Below, piece after piece: positions 29,568 through 38,646 of a DNA stretch of 64,000 bases. A program made the position numbers and the translations under genes. This stretch comes from a bacterium (GTDB taxonomy: Bacteria; Krumholzibacteriota; Krumholzibacteriia; LZORAL124-64-63), in contig JADJCK010000009.1 of NCBI GenBank assembly GCA_016703265.1, forward strand, positions 248,001-312,000, read 5' to 3'. The notes under the pieces are model-generated. The model was given only the letters and a program-made list of their open reading frames with translations. It had not been told where the DNA came from and searched no databases. The first letter of the stretch is position 1, and every line of letters starts with the position of its first letter.

Positions 29568-30224
29568 CTACCTGCCGGCGTCCCGGGCCTTGAAATCCAG
29601 CGCCGCCGAGTTGATGCAGTAGCGCATCCCGGTCGGGCGCGGCCCGTCCGGGAACACATGCCCCAGGTGGGCGTCGCAGCGGCTGCAGCGGACCTCCACG
29701 CGCACCATCCCGAGGGTCGAATCCTCGTGTTCGATGATGGCGCCGGGCGACGCGGGCTGGAAGTAGCTGGGCCAGCCGCTGCCCGATTCGAACTTGGTGT
29801 CGCTGCTGAACAGCTCCTGGCCGCAGGCCACGCACACGTAGGTGCCCTTGTCGTGGTGGTTCCAGTACTTGCCCGTGAACGGCGCCTCGGTGGCACTGCA
29901 GCGGGTGACCTTGTACTCCATGTCGCTCAACTCGGCCTTCCACTCGGCGTCGGTCTTGGTGACCTTGGCCGGCTTGCCTGCGCCGGCCGCGCCGGCCGCC
30001 GAATCGGGCGCGGACGTGGCCTTCGGGGCGCCTGCGCCCTTGCCGCCGTCGCCGTCCCGGAAGGCCGCCATCGCCAGGGGCGCCCGGATGGCGCCCACGA
30101 CACGGCCCGACACGGCCGGCGCCCGGGTGGAACGCGCCGGCGCCGGGCGGTCGGCCGCCGCCAGCCACAGCAGCAGGCTGGCCGAGCCGAGCACCAGGGT
30201 GAGGATGATCAGCGCTTTCAACAT
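29568..30224 (-). CDS. msrB: Membrane-anchored peptide-methionine (R)-S-oxide reductase
   Basis: A 218-residue protein. Residues 4-28 are a TM/signal anchor (ALIILTLVLGSASLLLWLAA), followed by a low-complexity Ala/Gly/Lys linker to ~95. The SelR domain then follows: KGTYVCVACGQELFSS, SGSGWPSYF, two zinc CxxC pairs (CVAC, CSRC), CDAHLGHVF and the catalytic RYCINS. It reduces methionine-R-sulfoxide, here outside the cytoplasm. The ATG at 30224 has GGAGG seven bases upstream, preferred to the ATG at 30242. Confidence 0.94.
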   Translation of the reverse strand: MLKALIILTLVLGSASLLLWLAAADRPAPARSTRAPAVSGRVVGAIRAPLAMAAFRDGDGGKGAGAPKATSAPDSAAGAAGAGKPAKVTKTDAEWKAELSDMEYKVTRCSATEAPFTGKYWNHHDKGTYVCVACGQELFSSDTKFESGSGWPSYFQPASPGAIIEHEDSTLGMVRVEVRCSRCDAHLGHVFPDGPRPTGMRYCINSAALDFKARDAGR

Positions 30225-30386
30225 GTATGGACCTCCGGGCATCCCGTTCTCTTTCCTGTTCGCGTCAGCGTTCCCGTCCCGACCGGGTCAGGTTAGGACC
30301 TTCCGCCGGGAACCGCACCAGGTCGGGCGCGGAAGTCAGGTAACACGCGCCGGGCGGGGTTGGTTCCGGCCGGTGGCCGGGAGTCC

Positions 30387-30420
30387 CAAAAGAGCGGCGC
30401 CGGGCCCAGGACCCGGCGCC
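30387..30420 (-). terminator. Intrinsic terminator of the POT transporter gene
   Basis: GGCGCCGGG and CCCGGCGCC form a perfect 9-bp stem (30396-30420). On the minus strand it is followed by GCTCTTTTGGG. It lies 30 bases past the transporter stop codon. Confidence 0.7.
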
Positions 30421-30451
30421 ACATCCGTCCATTGCCCAGCGAGCACCGCTG

Positions 30452-31945
30452 CTAGTGCACGCCCTTCATCAGCCGGCGCACGAACGGCGAGATGGCGATG
30501 AGCACCGCGCCGGAGATCAGCGCGTAGATGCCCAGTTGCCGGTAGCCGTCGGTGTAGGCGGTCAGCTTGACGATCGCGGGGGCCGCGGCATCGGCCGTCG
30601 ACATGCCCGCGCCCAGCAGGCCGGCCACGTACTGGCCGTAGGCGCTGGCCAGGAACCACATGCCCATCATCAGGCCCTGGATCGAGGTCGGCGCCAGCTG
30701 CGTCATCAGCGACAGGCCGATGGGCGACAGGCAGAGTTCGCCGAACGTGATCACGAAGTAGCCCAGCGTGAAGACGTCGAGCGAGGTCATGCCCGTCTCG
30801 GCGTTGGCGAACATCCTCGTCCAGGCGAAGACCATGAAGGCCAGGCCCAGCAGGAAGAAGCCCAGGCCGAACTTCACGACCGAGTTGGGCTCGAGCTTGC
30901 GCTTGCTCAGCCACACCCAGACGATGCCGATGAGCGGCGCGAACAGGATCACGAACAGCGAGTTCGACGAGTTGTTGACCACGTTCGGGTCCATGGGGAT
31001 CCCGAGCAGCGAGTGGTTCAGGTTGTTCAGCGCGAACAGGCTGAGCGAACCGCCGCTCTGCTCGAAGAAGGCCCAGAACAGCACCGAGAACAGGATGAAG
31101 ACCAGCGCCGCGCAGATGCGCTTGTTCTGCTCACGGTTGAACTTGCGCATCTCCCAGCCCAGCCACACCAGCGTGGCCGGCCCGATGATGTACATGAAGA
31201 GGTCGGTGTAGCGCGAGTTCTTGACCAGCACGAAGACCAGCGGCAGGCACAGCAAGGAGCCGATGTACGTCGCCACTTCCAGCATCTTGCGCTTCGTGAC
31301 GGGCACTTCGGGGCCGAACGGCGACAGGCCGATGGGGCCCAGGTTCTTCCGCGTGGCCAGGAAGGTGATCAGGCTGATGGTCATCGCCACCGAGACCAGC
31401 GCGAACGCGATCGACCACGAGTGGTTCTTGCCGACCCAGATCATGAGCGCGCCACCCAGCAGCGCACCCAGGTTGATACCTGAGTAGAACAGGCTGAAGC
31501 CCGCGTTGCGCCGGCTGTCGCCCTCGTGGTAGAGCTGCCCGACCATCGTCGAGATGTTCGGCTTGAAGAAGCCGGTGCCCACGATCGAGAAGCAGGTCCC
31601 CATGTAGAAGCCCGTCTCCGAGGGCGAGAAGGCGATCACCAGGCCGCCGACGATCATTGTCGCCGCGCCCCAGATCAGCGACTTCTGGAAGCCGAGGATC
31701 TTGTCGGCGAACACGCCGCCGATGAAGGTGAACGCGTAGACGAACGCCTGGATGGCGCCGTACTGCAGGTTCGCCTCCTTGTCGCCCAGGCCCAGCTGCG
31801 TCACCATGAACACGGTGAGCATGCCGCGCATGCCGTAGAAGCAGAAGCGCTCCCACATCTCGATGGTGAACAGCGACCAGAGCTGCTTCGGGTACTTGCC
31901 CTCGAAGTTGCGGATCTGGTCGAGAGTCGGCGTCTGTTGGCTCAT
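30452..31945 (-). CDS. POT/PTR2 family proton-dependent oligopeptide transporter
   Basis: A 497-residue protein with about 14 hydrophobic segments. The POT signature is in helix 1 (IEMWERFCFYGMRGML, the ExxERF motif), with GGVFADKILGFQ after helix 2 and FSLFYSGINLGALLG in helix 5. Family members import di- and tripeptides with protons through the inner membrane. The ATG at 31945 (MSQQTPTLDQ) has GAGGAG upstream. A second POT-type gene lies at 59.8 kb. Confidence 0.93.
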   Translation of the reverse strand: MSQQTPTLDQIRNFEGKYPKQLWSLFTIEMWERFCFYGMRGMLTVFMVTQLGLGDKEANLQYGAIQAFVYAFTFIGGVFADKILGFQKSLIWGAATMIVGGLVIAFSPSETGFYMGTCFSIVGTGFFKPNISTMVGQLYHEGDSRRNAGFSLFYSGINLGALLGGALMIWVGKNHSWSIAFALVSVAMTISLITFLATRKNLGPIGLSPFGPEVPVTKRKMLEVATYIGSLLCLPLVFVLVKNSRYTDLFMYIIGPATLVWLGWEMRKFNREQNKRICAALVFILFSVLFWAFFEQSGGSLSLFALNNLNHSLLGIPMDPNVVNNSSNSLFVILFAPLIGIVWVWLSKRKLEPNSVVKFGLGFFLLGLAFMVFAWTRMFANAETGMTSLDVFTLGYFVITFGELCLSPIGLSLMTQLAPTSIQGLMMGMWFLASAYGQYVAGLLGAGMSTADAAAPAIVKLTAYTDGYRQLGIYALISGAVLIAISPFVRRLMKGVH

Positions 31946-32016
31946 CGGCTCCTCGTTTCCGGTTCCTGCGGCCGGGCGACGGTCAGCCGGGGTGGGCGGC
32001 CGGCCGCCGGCGGCGG

Positions 32017-32571
32017 TCATGGTTCAAGGATGGATTGTGGCACGGGGCGGGCGGTGGCGTCAATCCGCGCCGTCCGGTTCGTCAGCCCCCGGGCAAGGGT
32101 GATCGGCAGCGACCTGCGGGCACACTTATGCAACGCGGTGATCAGCGCTTCGAGTTCTTCCGCCTTGAGGTACTGGATTTCATCCAGAAGGAAGATGACC
32201 CCGGTCTTGTGATCGCGCGCCGCCTCTCCCAGGGCAACGAACAGGTCGGTGAGGTCATCGTTGATCCCGGGGCCGCGGCCGCGTCGGATTGAACGTGAGG
32301 GGCGTCGCTGCCTGTGGTGGCTGGGTCGGGCGTGTGAGGACATCCTGGGCTGAGGCCGTTCTTTTCGATCTCCCATTCGACGGTCGCCCAGTTGCGCGCT
32401 TCGCCTTCTCCCGGAACCGTCCAGAAGAACCGTCTGCGACGCGCGAGCCCGGTGATGATCAGGATTGGTCGGAAGCGGTTCTCGAGTCGATCCAGCAAGA
32501 CGGAGCGGGGTCTGCGCGAGGGGGGGTCTGGTTCCTGCCCCTGGTGCGAATGGGTTCTTGCGCGGGTCCAT
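32017..32571 (-). pseudogene. Decayed AAA ATPase gene
   Basis: Pieces of one ATPase are spread over different frames. The N-terminus MDPRKNPFAPGAGTRPP is at 32571; RLENRFRPILIITGLARRRR and ARNWATVEWEIEKNG read in a second frame; and IFLLDEIQYLKAEELEALIT (Walker B) with HKCARRSLPITLA returns to the first. The Walker A segment is missing and the C-terminal half is absent. It belonged to the family of ATP-binding proteins found near mobile or toxin genes. Now non-functional. Confidence 0.75.
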
Positions 32572-32579
32572 CTGCCCCT

Positions 32580-32638
32580 CCTTTACAGCCTAAGCGTATT
32601 TTATCGGATTCTGCTTAGTTGCGTCTAGTTTGTAAAGG
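32580..32638. promoter_or_regulatory. Nested inverted repeat upstream of the decayed ATPase gene
   Basis: Outer arms CCTTTACA/TGTAAAGG (32580-32587, 32631-32638) enclose inner arms CTAAGC/GCTTAG in an AT-rich island. The position directly before the old start codon suggests a former operator or attenuator. Confidence 0.4.
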
Positions 32639-32723
32639 AATTGGACCGGTACTGAGCGAGGGAGTCGCAACATCGTCGTAATTATTTGAAAAATATAACG
32701 TTACATAAACACGTCCACGCGCC

Positions 32724-33806
32724 TCAATCCCCCGGCAGCTTCACTCCGGTCCCCGGGAACACCCGCAGATCCTTCGGCAACACCCAGAACTTCGCCCCCA
32801 CCGCCACCTTCAGGCTGCGGTAGACGTCCTGCGAGATGTCGGCCGAGAAGGTGTGGTCGCCCTCGGCGGCCAGCGTCAGGCGCACGGCCGGGCCGGCGGC
32901 GTGGATGCCGGTCACGATGGCCGGCAGGCTGTCGCTGCGGGGCAGCAGGTGCAGGGAAAGCTCGTGCGGGCGGATGAACACGCGCGCCGGGCCCGCCGCC
33001 GTCTCGGCCGCAGCCGGGTGCTCGATCTGCACCGAGGCGAACGTGACTTTGCCGTCCTCGATACGCCCGTCGAACACGTTCACATGACCGAGGAAGTTCA
33101 TGACGAACTCGGTGGCCGGGTCGTGGAACACCTCGTCCGGGGCGCCGGCCTGCTCGATGCGACCCTCGTTCATGACCACGACGCGCTCGGCCACCTCCAG
33201 GGCCTCGTCCTGGTCGTGGGTCACGAAGATGCTGGTGATGGCGATCTCGTCATGCAGCCGCCGCAGCCAGGCCCGCAGCTGCTTGCGCACGCGCGCGTCG
33301 AGGGCGCCGAACGGCTCGTCGAGCAGCAGCACGCGCGGCTCCACGGCCAGGGCGCGCGCCAGGGCCACGCGCTGCCGCTGCCCGCCCGAAAGCTGCGACG
33401 GGAAGCGGTCGGCCATGCCGTCGAGCTGCACCAGCTTCAGCAGGTCATGCACCTTCCTGTCGATGACGTGCTTTTCCGGGCGCTCGTGCTTCGGCCGCAC
33501 GCGCAGCCCGAAGGCCACGTTCTCGAACACCGTCATGTGCCTGAACAGCGCGTAGTGCTGGAACACGAAGCCCACGCGGCGCTCCTGCACGCGCCGGCCG
33601 GCCACGTCCTCCTGGTGGAAGCGGATGGGCCCGCTGCCCTCATCCGGTTTCTCCAGCCCGGCGATGATGCGCAGCAGTGTCGTCTTGCCCGAGCCGCTGG
33701 GCCCGAGCAGCGCGGTGATCTGCTTGTCGGGAATCTCCAGCGAGACGCCGCGCAGCGCCTGGAACGTACCGTAGCTCTTGCTGATGTCCTGGACGGTGAT
33801 GCTCAC
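32724..33806 (-). CDS. cysA: Sulfate/thiosulfate ABC transporter ATP-binding protein
   Basis: A 360-residue protein. Walker A is GPSGSGKTTLLR, the ABC signature LSGGQRQRVALARAL, Walker B VLLLDEPFGALDARVR, and the H-loop FVTHDQDEALE. A C-terminal TOBE domain (ARVFIRPHELSLHL) completes the CysA type. It powers import by CysT/CysW of substrate delivered by the periplasmic binding protein. Its start overlaps the cysW stop by four bases. It is the last gene of the cysP-cysT-cysW-cysA operon. Confidence 0.95.
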   Translation of the reverse strand: MSITVQDISKSYGTFQALRGVSLEIPDKQITALLGPSGSGKTTLLRIIAGLEKPDEGSGPIRFHQEDVAGRRVQERRVGFVFQHYALFRHMTVFENVAFGLRVRPKHERPEKHVIDRKVHDLLKLVQLDGMADRFPSQLSGGQRQRVALARALAVEPRVLLLDEPFGALDARVRKQLRAWLRRLHDEIAITSIFVTHDQDEALEVAERVVVMNEGRIEQAGAPDEVFHDPATEFVMNFLGHVNVFDGRIEDGKVTFASVQIEHPAAAETAAGPARVFIRPHELSLHLLPRSDSLPAIVTGIHAAGPAVRLTLAAEGDHTFSADISQDVYRSLKVAVGAKFWVLPKDLRVFPGTGVKLPGD

Positions 33807-34660
33807 GCTTCATCTCCCGGTACGAACACGCTGGCCGGCGCCGACTGCATGCGCCACTCGATGAACGACTTGGCCGCCAGCGTGACCAGCGCCAGCATCG
33901 CCAGCAGCGAGGCGACGGCGAAGGCGGCCACGAAGTTGTACTCGTTGTAGAGGATCTCGACCTGCAGCGGCACCGTGTTCGTCTTGCCGCGGATGTGCCC
34001 GCTGACCACCGACACGGCCCCGAACTCGCCCATCGCGCGCGCGTTGCAGAGGATCACGCCGTACAGCAGCGCCCAGCGCACGTTCGGCAGCGTCACGCGC
34101 CAGAACGTCTGCCAGCCGGAGGCGCCCAGGGTCAGGGCCGACTCCTCGTCCTCGGTCCCCTGCTCCTGCATCAGCGGGATCAGCTCGCGCGCCACGAACG
34201 GCAACGTCACGAAGACCGTGGCCAGCACGATGCCCGGCACCGCGAAGATCACCTGAAGGTCGTGCGCCTTCAGCCACGGCCCCAGCCACCCGTTGAGGCC
34301 GAAGACCAGCACGTAGATCAGGCCCGAGACCACCGGCGACACGGCCAGCGGCAGGTCGATCAGCGTGGTCAGCAGGCTCTTGCCCGGAAACTCGAACTTG
34401 GCCACGGCCCAGGCCGCAGCCAGCCCGAACACGACGTTCACCGGCACCGCGATGACCGCCGCCAGCAGTGTCAGCTTGATGGCCGCGAGCACGGCCGGGT
34501 CGTTGAAGCTCGCGAAGTAGGCGCCGGCGCCCTTGCGGAACGCCTCGGCGAACACGGCCACCAGCGGCGTGACCAGGAACGCGCCCAGGAACAGCAGCGT
34601 GATCCCCAGCAGCCCGGTGCGGACCCAGCGCGGCTCGGCGGTGGCGGGGCGCAGGCTCAT
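33803..34660 (-). CDS. cysW: Sulfate ABC transporter permease CysW
   Basis: A 285-residue inner-membrane permease with about six TM segments. The EAA loop reads EESALTLGASGWQTFWRVTL, and NARAMGEFGAVSVVSGHIRG is characteristic of CysW. It pairs with CysT to form the channel. One base separates its start from the cysT stop. Confidence 0.95.
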   Translation of the reverse strand: MSLRPATAEPRWVRTGLLGITLLFLGAFLVTPLVAVFAEAFRKGAGAYFASFNDPAVLAAIKLTLLAAVIAVPVNVVFGLAAAWAVAKFEFPGKSLLTTLIDLPLAVSPVVSGLIYVLVFGLNGWLGPWLKAHDLQVIFAVPGIVLATVFVTLPFVARELIPLMQEQGTEDEESALTLGASGWQTFWRVTLPNVRWALLYGVILCNARAMGEFGAVSVVSGHIRGKTNTVPLQVEILYNEYNFVAAFAVASLLAMLALVTLAAKSFIEWRMQSAPASVFVPGDEA

Positions 34661-34661
34661 C

Positions 34662-35501
34662 TCAGGCCCCCCGCAGGTGGCGACGGCCGGACCACCGCTG
34701 CAGCGCGTTGATCAGCAGCAGCATCGTGAACGAGATGACCAGCAGCAGCACGGCGATGGCCGTGGCCCCCTCGTAGTCGTACTGCTCGAGCTGCGTGACG
34801 ATGAGCAGCGGCGCGATCTCCGTCCGGTTCGGCAGGTTGCCCGAGATGAAGACGACCGAGCCGTACTCGCCCAGTGCGCGCGCGAAGGCCAGCGCGAAGC
34901 CGGTGAGCAGCGAGGGGACAACGGCCGGGAAGATCACGCGGCGGAACGTCTGCGTGCGCGAGGCGCCCAGGCTGGCCGCAGCCTCCTCCACGTCGGCCTC
35001 GAGGTCCTCGAGCGCCGGCTGCAGCGTGCGCACCACGAACGGCAGGCCGATGAACGTCAGCGCGATGACGACACCCAGCGGCGTGAACACCGCCTTGATG
35101 CCCAGCGGCGCCAGCGCGCGGCCGAACCAGCCGTTGGGCGCGTAGATGGTGGTCAGCGCGATGCCCGACACGGCCGTGGGCAGGGCAAACGGCAGGTCGA
35201 TGAGCGCGTCGATGAAGCGGCGGCCGAAGAACCGGTAGCGCACCAGCGTCCAGGCCACGATGAACCCGAACACCGCGTTGATGGTCGCGGCCAGGAAGGC
35301 CGCCCCGAAACTCAGCCGGCACGCCGCCAGCACGCGCGGCTCGGTGACCGTCTCCCAGAACCCGCCCCAGCCCAGCCCGCGCGAGCGCAGGAACAGCGCC
35401 GCCATCGGGATCAGCGCGATCAGCGACAGGTAGACGACGGCAAAGCCGAGGGTGAGCCCGAAGCCCGGCAGCACGGAGTGTTGTCGCCTCGGCCAGCGCA
35501 C
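34662..35501 (-). CDS. cysT: Sulfate ABC transporter permease CysT
   Basis: A 279-residue permease with six TM segments. The EAA loop is VEEAAASLGASRTQTFRRVI and the family motif ALGEYGSVVFISGNLP marks CysT/CysU. The start is a GTG at 35501 preceded by GGGAG. It lies nine bases after the binding-protein gene. Confidence 0.95.
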   Translation of the reverse strand: MRWPRRQHSVLPGFGLTLGFAVVYLSLIALIPMAALFLRSRGLGWGGFWETVTEPRVLAACRLSFGAAFLAATINAVFGFIVAWTLVRYRFFGRRFIDALIDLPFALPTAVSGIALTTIYAPNGWFGRALAPLGIKAVFTPLGVVIALTFIGLPFVVRTLQPALEDLEADVEEAAASLGASRTQTFRRVIFPAVVPSLLTGFALAFARALGEYGSVVFISGNLPNRTEIAPLLIVTQLEQYDYEGATAIAVLLLVISFTMLLLINALQRWSGRRHLRGA

Positions 35502-35510
35502 CGGCTCTCC

Positions 35511-36617
35511 CTATCTGGCGTAGATGGCGTCGAACACGCCGCCGTCGTCGAAGTGGGTCTTCTGCGCCTGCTTCCAGCCGCCGAAGACGTCGTCGATGGT
35601 CACCAGTTCGATGGCGGGGAACCGCTTCAGCAGCGCGGCGTCCACCGTCTCCGGCCGCACCGGGCGATAGAAGTTCTTCGCGGCGATGCGCTGGCCCTCC
35701 GGCGAGTACAGCCACTCCAGGTAGGCTTCCGCCAGCTTGCGTGTGCCGTGGGCGTCGACATTGGCATCGACCACGGCCACCGTCGGCTCGGCCAGGATGC
35801 TGAGCGAAGGCACCACGATGTCGACCTTGTCCGGCCCCAGCTCGTTCACGGCCAGGAACGCCTCGTTCTCCCAGGCCAGCAGCACATCGCCGATGCCGCG
35901 CTGCACGAACGTGTTGGTGGAACCGCGCGCACCCGAGTCCAGCACCGGCACGCGCTTGAGCAGTTCGCCGACGAACGCGCGCGCCTTGCCCTGCGCGGCC
36001 GTCACGGCTGCGGCCTGCGCCGGGTCGTGCAGCTTCTTCAGGTCACCCAGTTCGCGCTTGAGCGCCCACGCCCACGCCGCCAGGTAGTTCCAGCGCGCGC
36101 CACCCGACGTCTTCGGGTTGGGCGTGATCACTTCCACGCCCGGCTTCACCAGGTCGCCCCAGTCGCGGATGCCCTTCGGGTTCCCCTTGCGCACCAGGAA
36201 CACGATGGTCGAGGTGTAGGGCGCGCTGTTGTGCGGCAGCCGCTTCTGCCAGTCCGGCTTCAGCAGCTTCGCGTGATCGACGATGGCGTCGATGTCGTAG
36301 GCCAGCGCCAGCGTCACCACATCGGCCTGCAGCCCGTCGATGACCCCGCGCGCCTGCTTGCCCGATCCCCCGTGCGACATGTCGACGGTCAGCGACCTGC
36401 CGGTCTCCTGCTTCCAGTGGGCGGCGAAGGCCTGGTTGTACTCGCCGTAGAGTTCGCGCGTCGGGTCGTAGGAGACGTTCAGCAGTTCGTCGGCGTCGCG
36501 GGCGAGCGCCGGCGCACATGACACGACCAGCAAGGCCACCAGGATGACGGCCGGACAGGTGCCCCGGGCGCGGGCGCGGATGCGACGCCAAAGGTTCATA
36601 TTTCCAGAATACCACAT
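35511..36617 (-). CDS. cysP: Sulfate ABC transporter substrate-binding protein
   Basis: A 368-residue periplasmic protein (CysP/Sbp type). The signal region is TCPAVILVALLVVSCAPALA. Family motifs are LLNVSYDPTRELYGEYNQAF, SHGGSGKQARGVIDGLQADV, TPNPKTSGGARWNYLAAWAW and GIGDVLLAWENEA. It delivers sulfate or thiosulfate to CysTWA. The ATG at 36617 has GGGGAG seven bases upstream; an internal ATG at 36599 gives a more usual signal peptide. First gene of the operon and divergent from the sigma-54 activator. The sbp/cysP distinction is not certain. Confidence 0.92.
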   Translation of the reverse strand: MWYSGNMNLWRRIRARARGTCPAVILVALLVVSCAPALARDADELLNVSYDPTRELYGEYNQAFAAHWKQETGRSLTVDMSHGGSGKQARGVIDGLQADVVTLALAYDIDAIVDHAKLLKPDWQKRLPHNSAPYTSTIVFLVRKGNPKGIRDWGDLVKPGVEVITPNPKTSGGARWNYLAAWAWALKRELGDLKKLHDPAQAAAVTAAQGKARAFVGELLKRVPVLDSGARGSTNTFVQRGIGDVLLAWENEAFLAVNELGPDKVDIVVPSLSILAEPTVAVVDANVDAHGTRKLAEAYLEWLYSPEGQRIAAKNFYRPVRPETVDAALLKRFPAIELVTIDDVFGGWKQAQKTHFDDGGVFDAIYAR

Positions 36618-36811
36618 CTGCCGGCTCCCCTGATTGCTGACGGTCTGTCAGAAACGCAAGCCTCGGGCCATGGCCCACATGGCGTCAACTGGTTTGATGA
36701 CAACGAAACGACGGGGTGCCGGCGGGCCAACCATCATGCGCCACGGATTTTCCGTGACTTTACAAAGCCGTTACCGTTATATTTGCTGGATTCCCGGACG
36801 GAGGCGGTGGC

Positions 36812-38365
36812 GTGTCCGATCTCCACGAACTCTGGCGTGAAGCCAGCCTGCACCTCGACCTGGCCTCGTTCGTGGACCGGGCCGCGGTCTGGCTGGGTGG
36901 GCGCTTGCCCATCGCCGGCCTGCGCGTCTGGCGCCTGCGCCGTGACGGCCGCACGCTGCTGGCAGACGGCGACCGGCTCGACCTGGACACGGCCCACGCC
37001 AGGGCCCTGGCCGCCTGGCTTGCCGCCAACGACACCTGCGCCTGCCCCGGCGGCGCCACGCCACAGGCTGCGCTGGCCCCGCTGCTGGCCACGGTGCCGG
37101 TCCCGTCGCACCCGGCGGACGTGGTCGCGGTGCCGTTGCCGGGCGAGCCCGGGGCGCGCGGCGTGCTGCTGGTGCTGTTGCGCGGCGGCGTCGAGGCCGA
37201 CCAGGCGGTGTGCCGCCTCTGCGCGGAACTGCAGGAGCCGTTCGCCGCGGCGCTGGAGAACGATCGTCGATTGCGCGAGCTGACGGCGCTGCGTCGCGCC
37301 GCCGAAGCCGACCGCACATCGCTGCTGGCCCGGCTCGGCCGCAAGCAGATGGTCGACGACGTGGTCGGCGTCGAGGGCGGCCTGGCCGGCGTCATGGAAC
37401 GGGTCGGCATGGTGGCCGGCTCGGACCTGCCGGTGCTGATCCTCGGCGAGACCGGGTCGGGCAAGGAAGTCGTGGCGCGCGCCGTGCACACACGCTCACG
37501 CCGCGCGAACGGCCCGTTCACGCGCGTCAACTGCGGGGCCATCCCCGCCGACCTGGTCGATTCGGAACTGTTCGGGCACGAGAAGGGCAGCTTCACCGGT
37601 GCGGTTGGCCGCAGGCGCGGCTGGTTCGAACAGTCGGACCGCGGCACGCTGCTGCTGGACGAGGTGGCCGACCTGCCGAAGGCCGCGCAGGTACGCCTGC
37701 TGCGCGTGCTGCAGGACGGGCTCATCACGCGCGTGGGCGGCGAGTCGGCACTGTCCGTCGACGTGCGCGTGATCGCCGCCACCAACGCCGACCTGCCGGC
37801 GATGGTGCAGCGCGGCGAGTTCCGCGCCGACCTTTGGTACCGCTTGGCGGTGTTCCCGCTGGTGCTGCCGCCGCTGCGCGAACGCGCGCAGGACATCCCG
37901 GCGCTGGTAGAGATGCTCGTGCAGCGCGCCTCGCGCCACTTCGGCCTGCGGCCGCCGGCCGCCACGCCCGCCGACCTGGCGCTGCTCGCGGCCTACGACT
38001 GGCCCGGCAACGTGCGCGAGTTGGGTTCAGTCATCGACCGCGCCGTCATCCTGGGCGGCGGCAGGCGCCTGGAAGTGGCCAAGGCGCTCGGCCACGCCGG
38101 CAGCATCGCGCCGCGCGCGGCGGCGCCCGGCGAAACCGCGGAGCTCGCGCCGGGCGAATCGACGGCCTTCGTTGCGGGTACGTCGGCGCCGGCCACGCTC
38201 GACGAGGCGATGGCGCGCCACATCCGCAGCGTGCTGGCCGCCACGCAGGGCCGCATCGAGGGACCGCACGGCGCCGCGAAGCTGCTGAAGATCAACCCGC
38301 ACACTCTGCGTGCGCGGATGCGGAAACTGGGCATCGAATGGCAGGCGTTCCGCCCGGAACGCTGA
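36812..38365 (+). CDS. Sigma-54-dependent transcriptional activator (GAF-AAA-Fis)
   Basis: A 517-residue regulator. Residues 1-165 are a GAF-like sensor. The AAA domain (~180-410) has Walker A GETGSGKE, the sigma-54 contact loop GSFTGA (Ser in place of the usual Ala), Walker B GTLLLDEVADLP, the arginine region WYRLAVFPLVLPPLRER and DWPGNVREL. The C-terminal Fis helix-turn-helix is HGAAKLLKINPHTLRARMRK. The domain order suits NorR/FhlA-type regulators; the signal is unknown. The start is a GTG at 36812 after GGAGG. No target gene can be assigned, although cysP is divergent. Confidence 0.92.
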   Translation: MSDLHELWREASLHLDLASFVDRAAVWLGGRLPIAGLRVWRLRRDGRTLLADGDRLDLDTAHARALAAWLAANDTCACPGGATPQAALAPLLATVPVPSHPADVVAVPLPGEPGARGVLLVLLRGGVEADQAVCRLCAELQEPFAAALENDRRLRELTALRRAAEADRTSLLARLGRKQMVDDVVGVEGGLAGVMERVGMVAGSDLPVLILGETGSGKEVVARAVHTRSRRANGPFTRVNCGAIPADLVDSELFGHEKGSFTGAVGRRRGWFEQSDRGTLLLDEVADLPKAAQVRLLRVLQDGLITRVGGESALSVDVRVIAATNADLPAMVQRGEFRADLWYRLAVFPLVLPPLRERAQDIPALVEMLVQRASRHFGLRPPAATPADLALLAAYDWPGNVRELGSVIDRAVILGGGRRLEVAKALGHAGSIAPRAAAPGETAELAPGESTAFVAGTSAPATLDEAMARHIRSVLAATQGRIEGPHGAAKLLKINPHTLRARMRKLGIEWQAFRPER

Positions 38366-38372
38366 GGAGGAA

Positions 38373-38553
38373 TTGCGCCGGCGCAATCGTCAGGGAAGAC
38401 TGGGCCAAGCTGTCGAAGGAGCGAGGGTCGAGGGAGCGATGCCCGATGGAGCGGTGGTCGATGGAGCGGCGATTGACGGAGCCAGGTTCGATGGAGCGAG
38501 ATTCGACGGAGCAGGGATCGACGGAGCGAATGGCCCGGGTTGCGCCGGCGCAT
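38373..38553. repeat. Eight-copy 15-bp tandem repeat bracketed by palindromes
   Basis: GGAGC recurs at 38418, 38433, 38448, 38463, 38478, 38493, 38508 and 38523, exact 15-bp period with units like GGAGCGGTGGTCGAT. The array is flanked by TTGCGCCGGCGCAA at 38373-38386 and a one-mismatch copy at 38540-38553. One frame would read as pentapeptides (A-x-x-D-G), but no start codon or ribosome site supports translation. Confidence 0.75.
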
Positions 38554-38584
38554 GAATAGTGAAAAATGGCGATCGGCGCCGGCG

Positions 38585-38602
38585 ACTTGCGCCGGCGCAA
38601 GT
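38585..38602. repeat. 18-bp palindrome upstream of the DUF1569 gene
   Basis: ACTTGCGCCGGCGCAAGT is a perfect palindrome with the recurrent 14-bp core. It lies 45 bases before the DUF1569 start, in the promoter position. Confidence 0.75.
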
Positions 38603-38646
38603 GCCCACATGGGACGGGGCACCGCCTCACCGCCGGAGTGGAGCCG

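Noticed and set aside
38310..38555. Frame with pentapeptide-like repeats (A-x-x-D-G)
   Set aside because: It starts inside the sigma-54 activator gene in another frame and has no ribosome site; better explained as a minisatellite.
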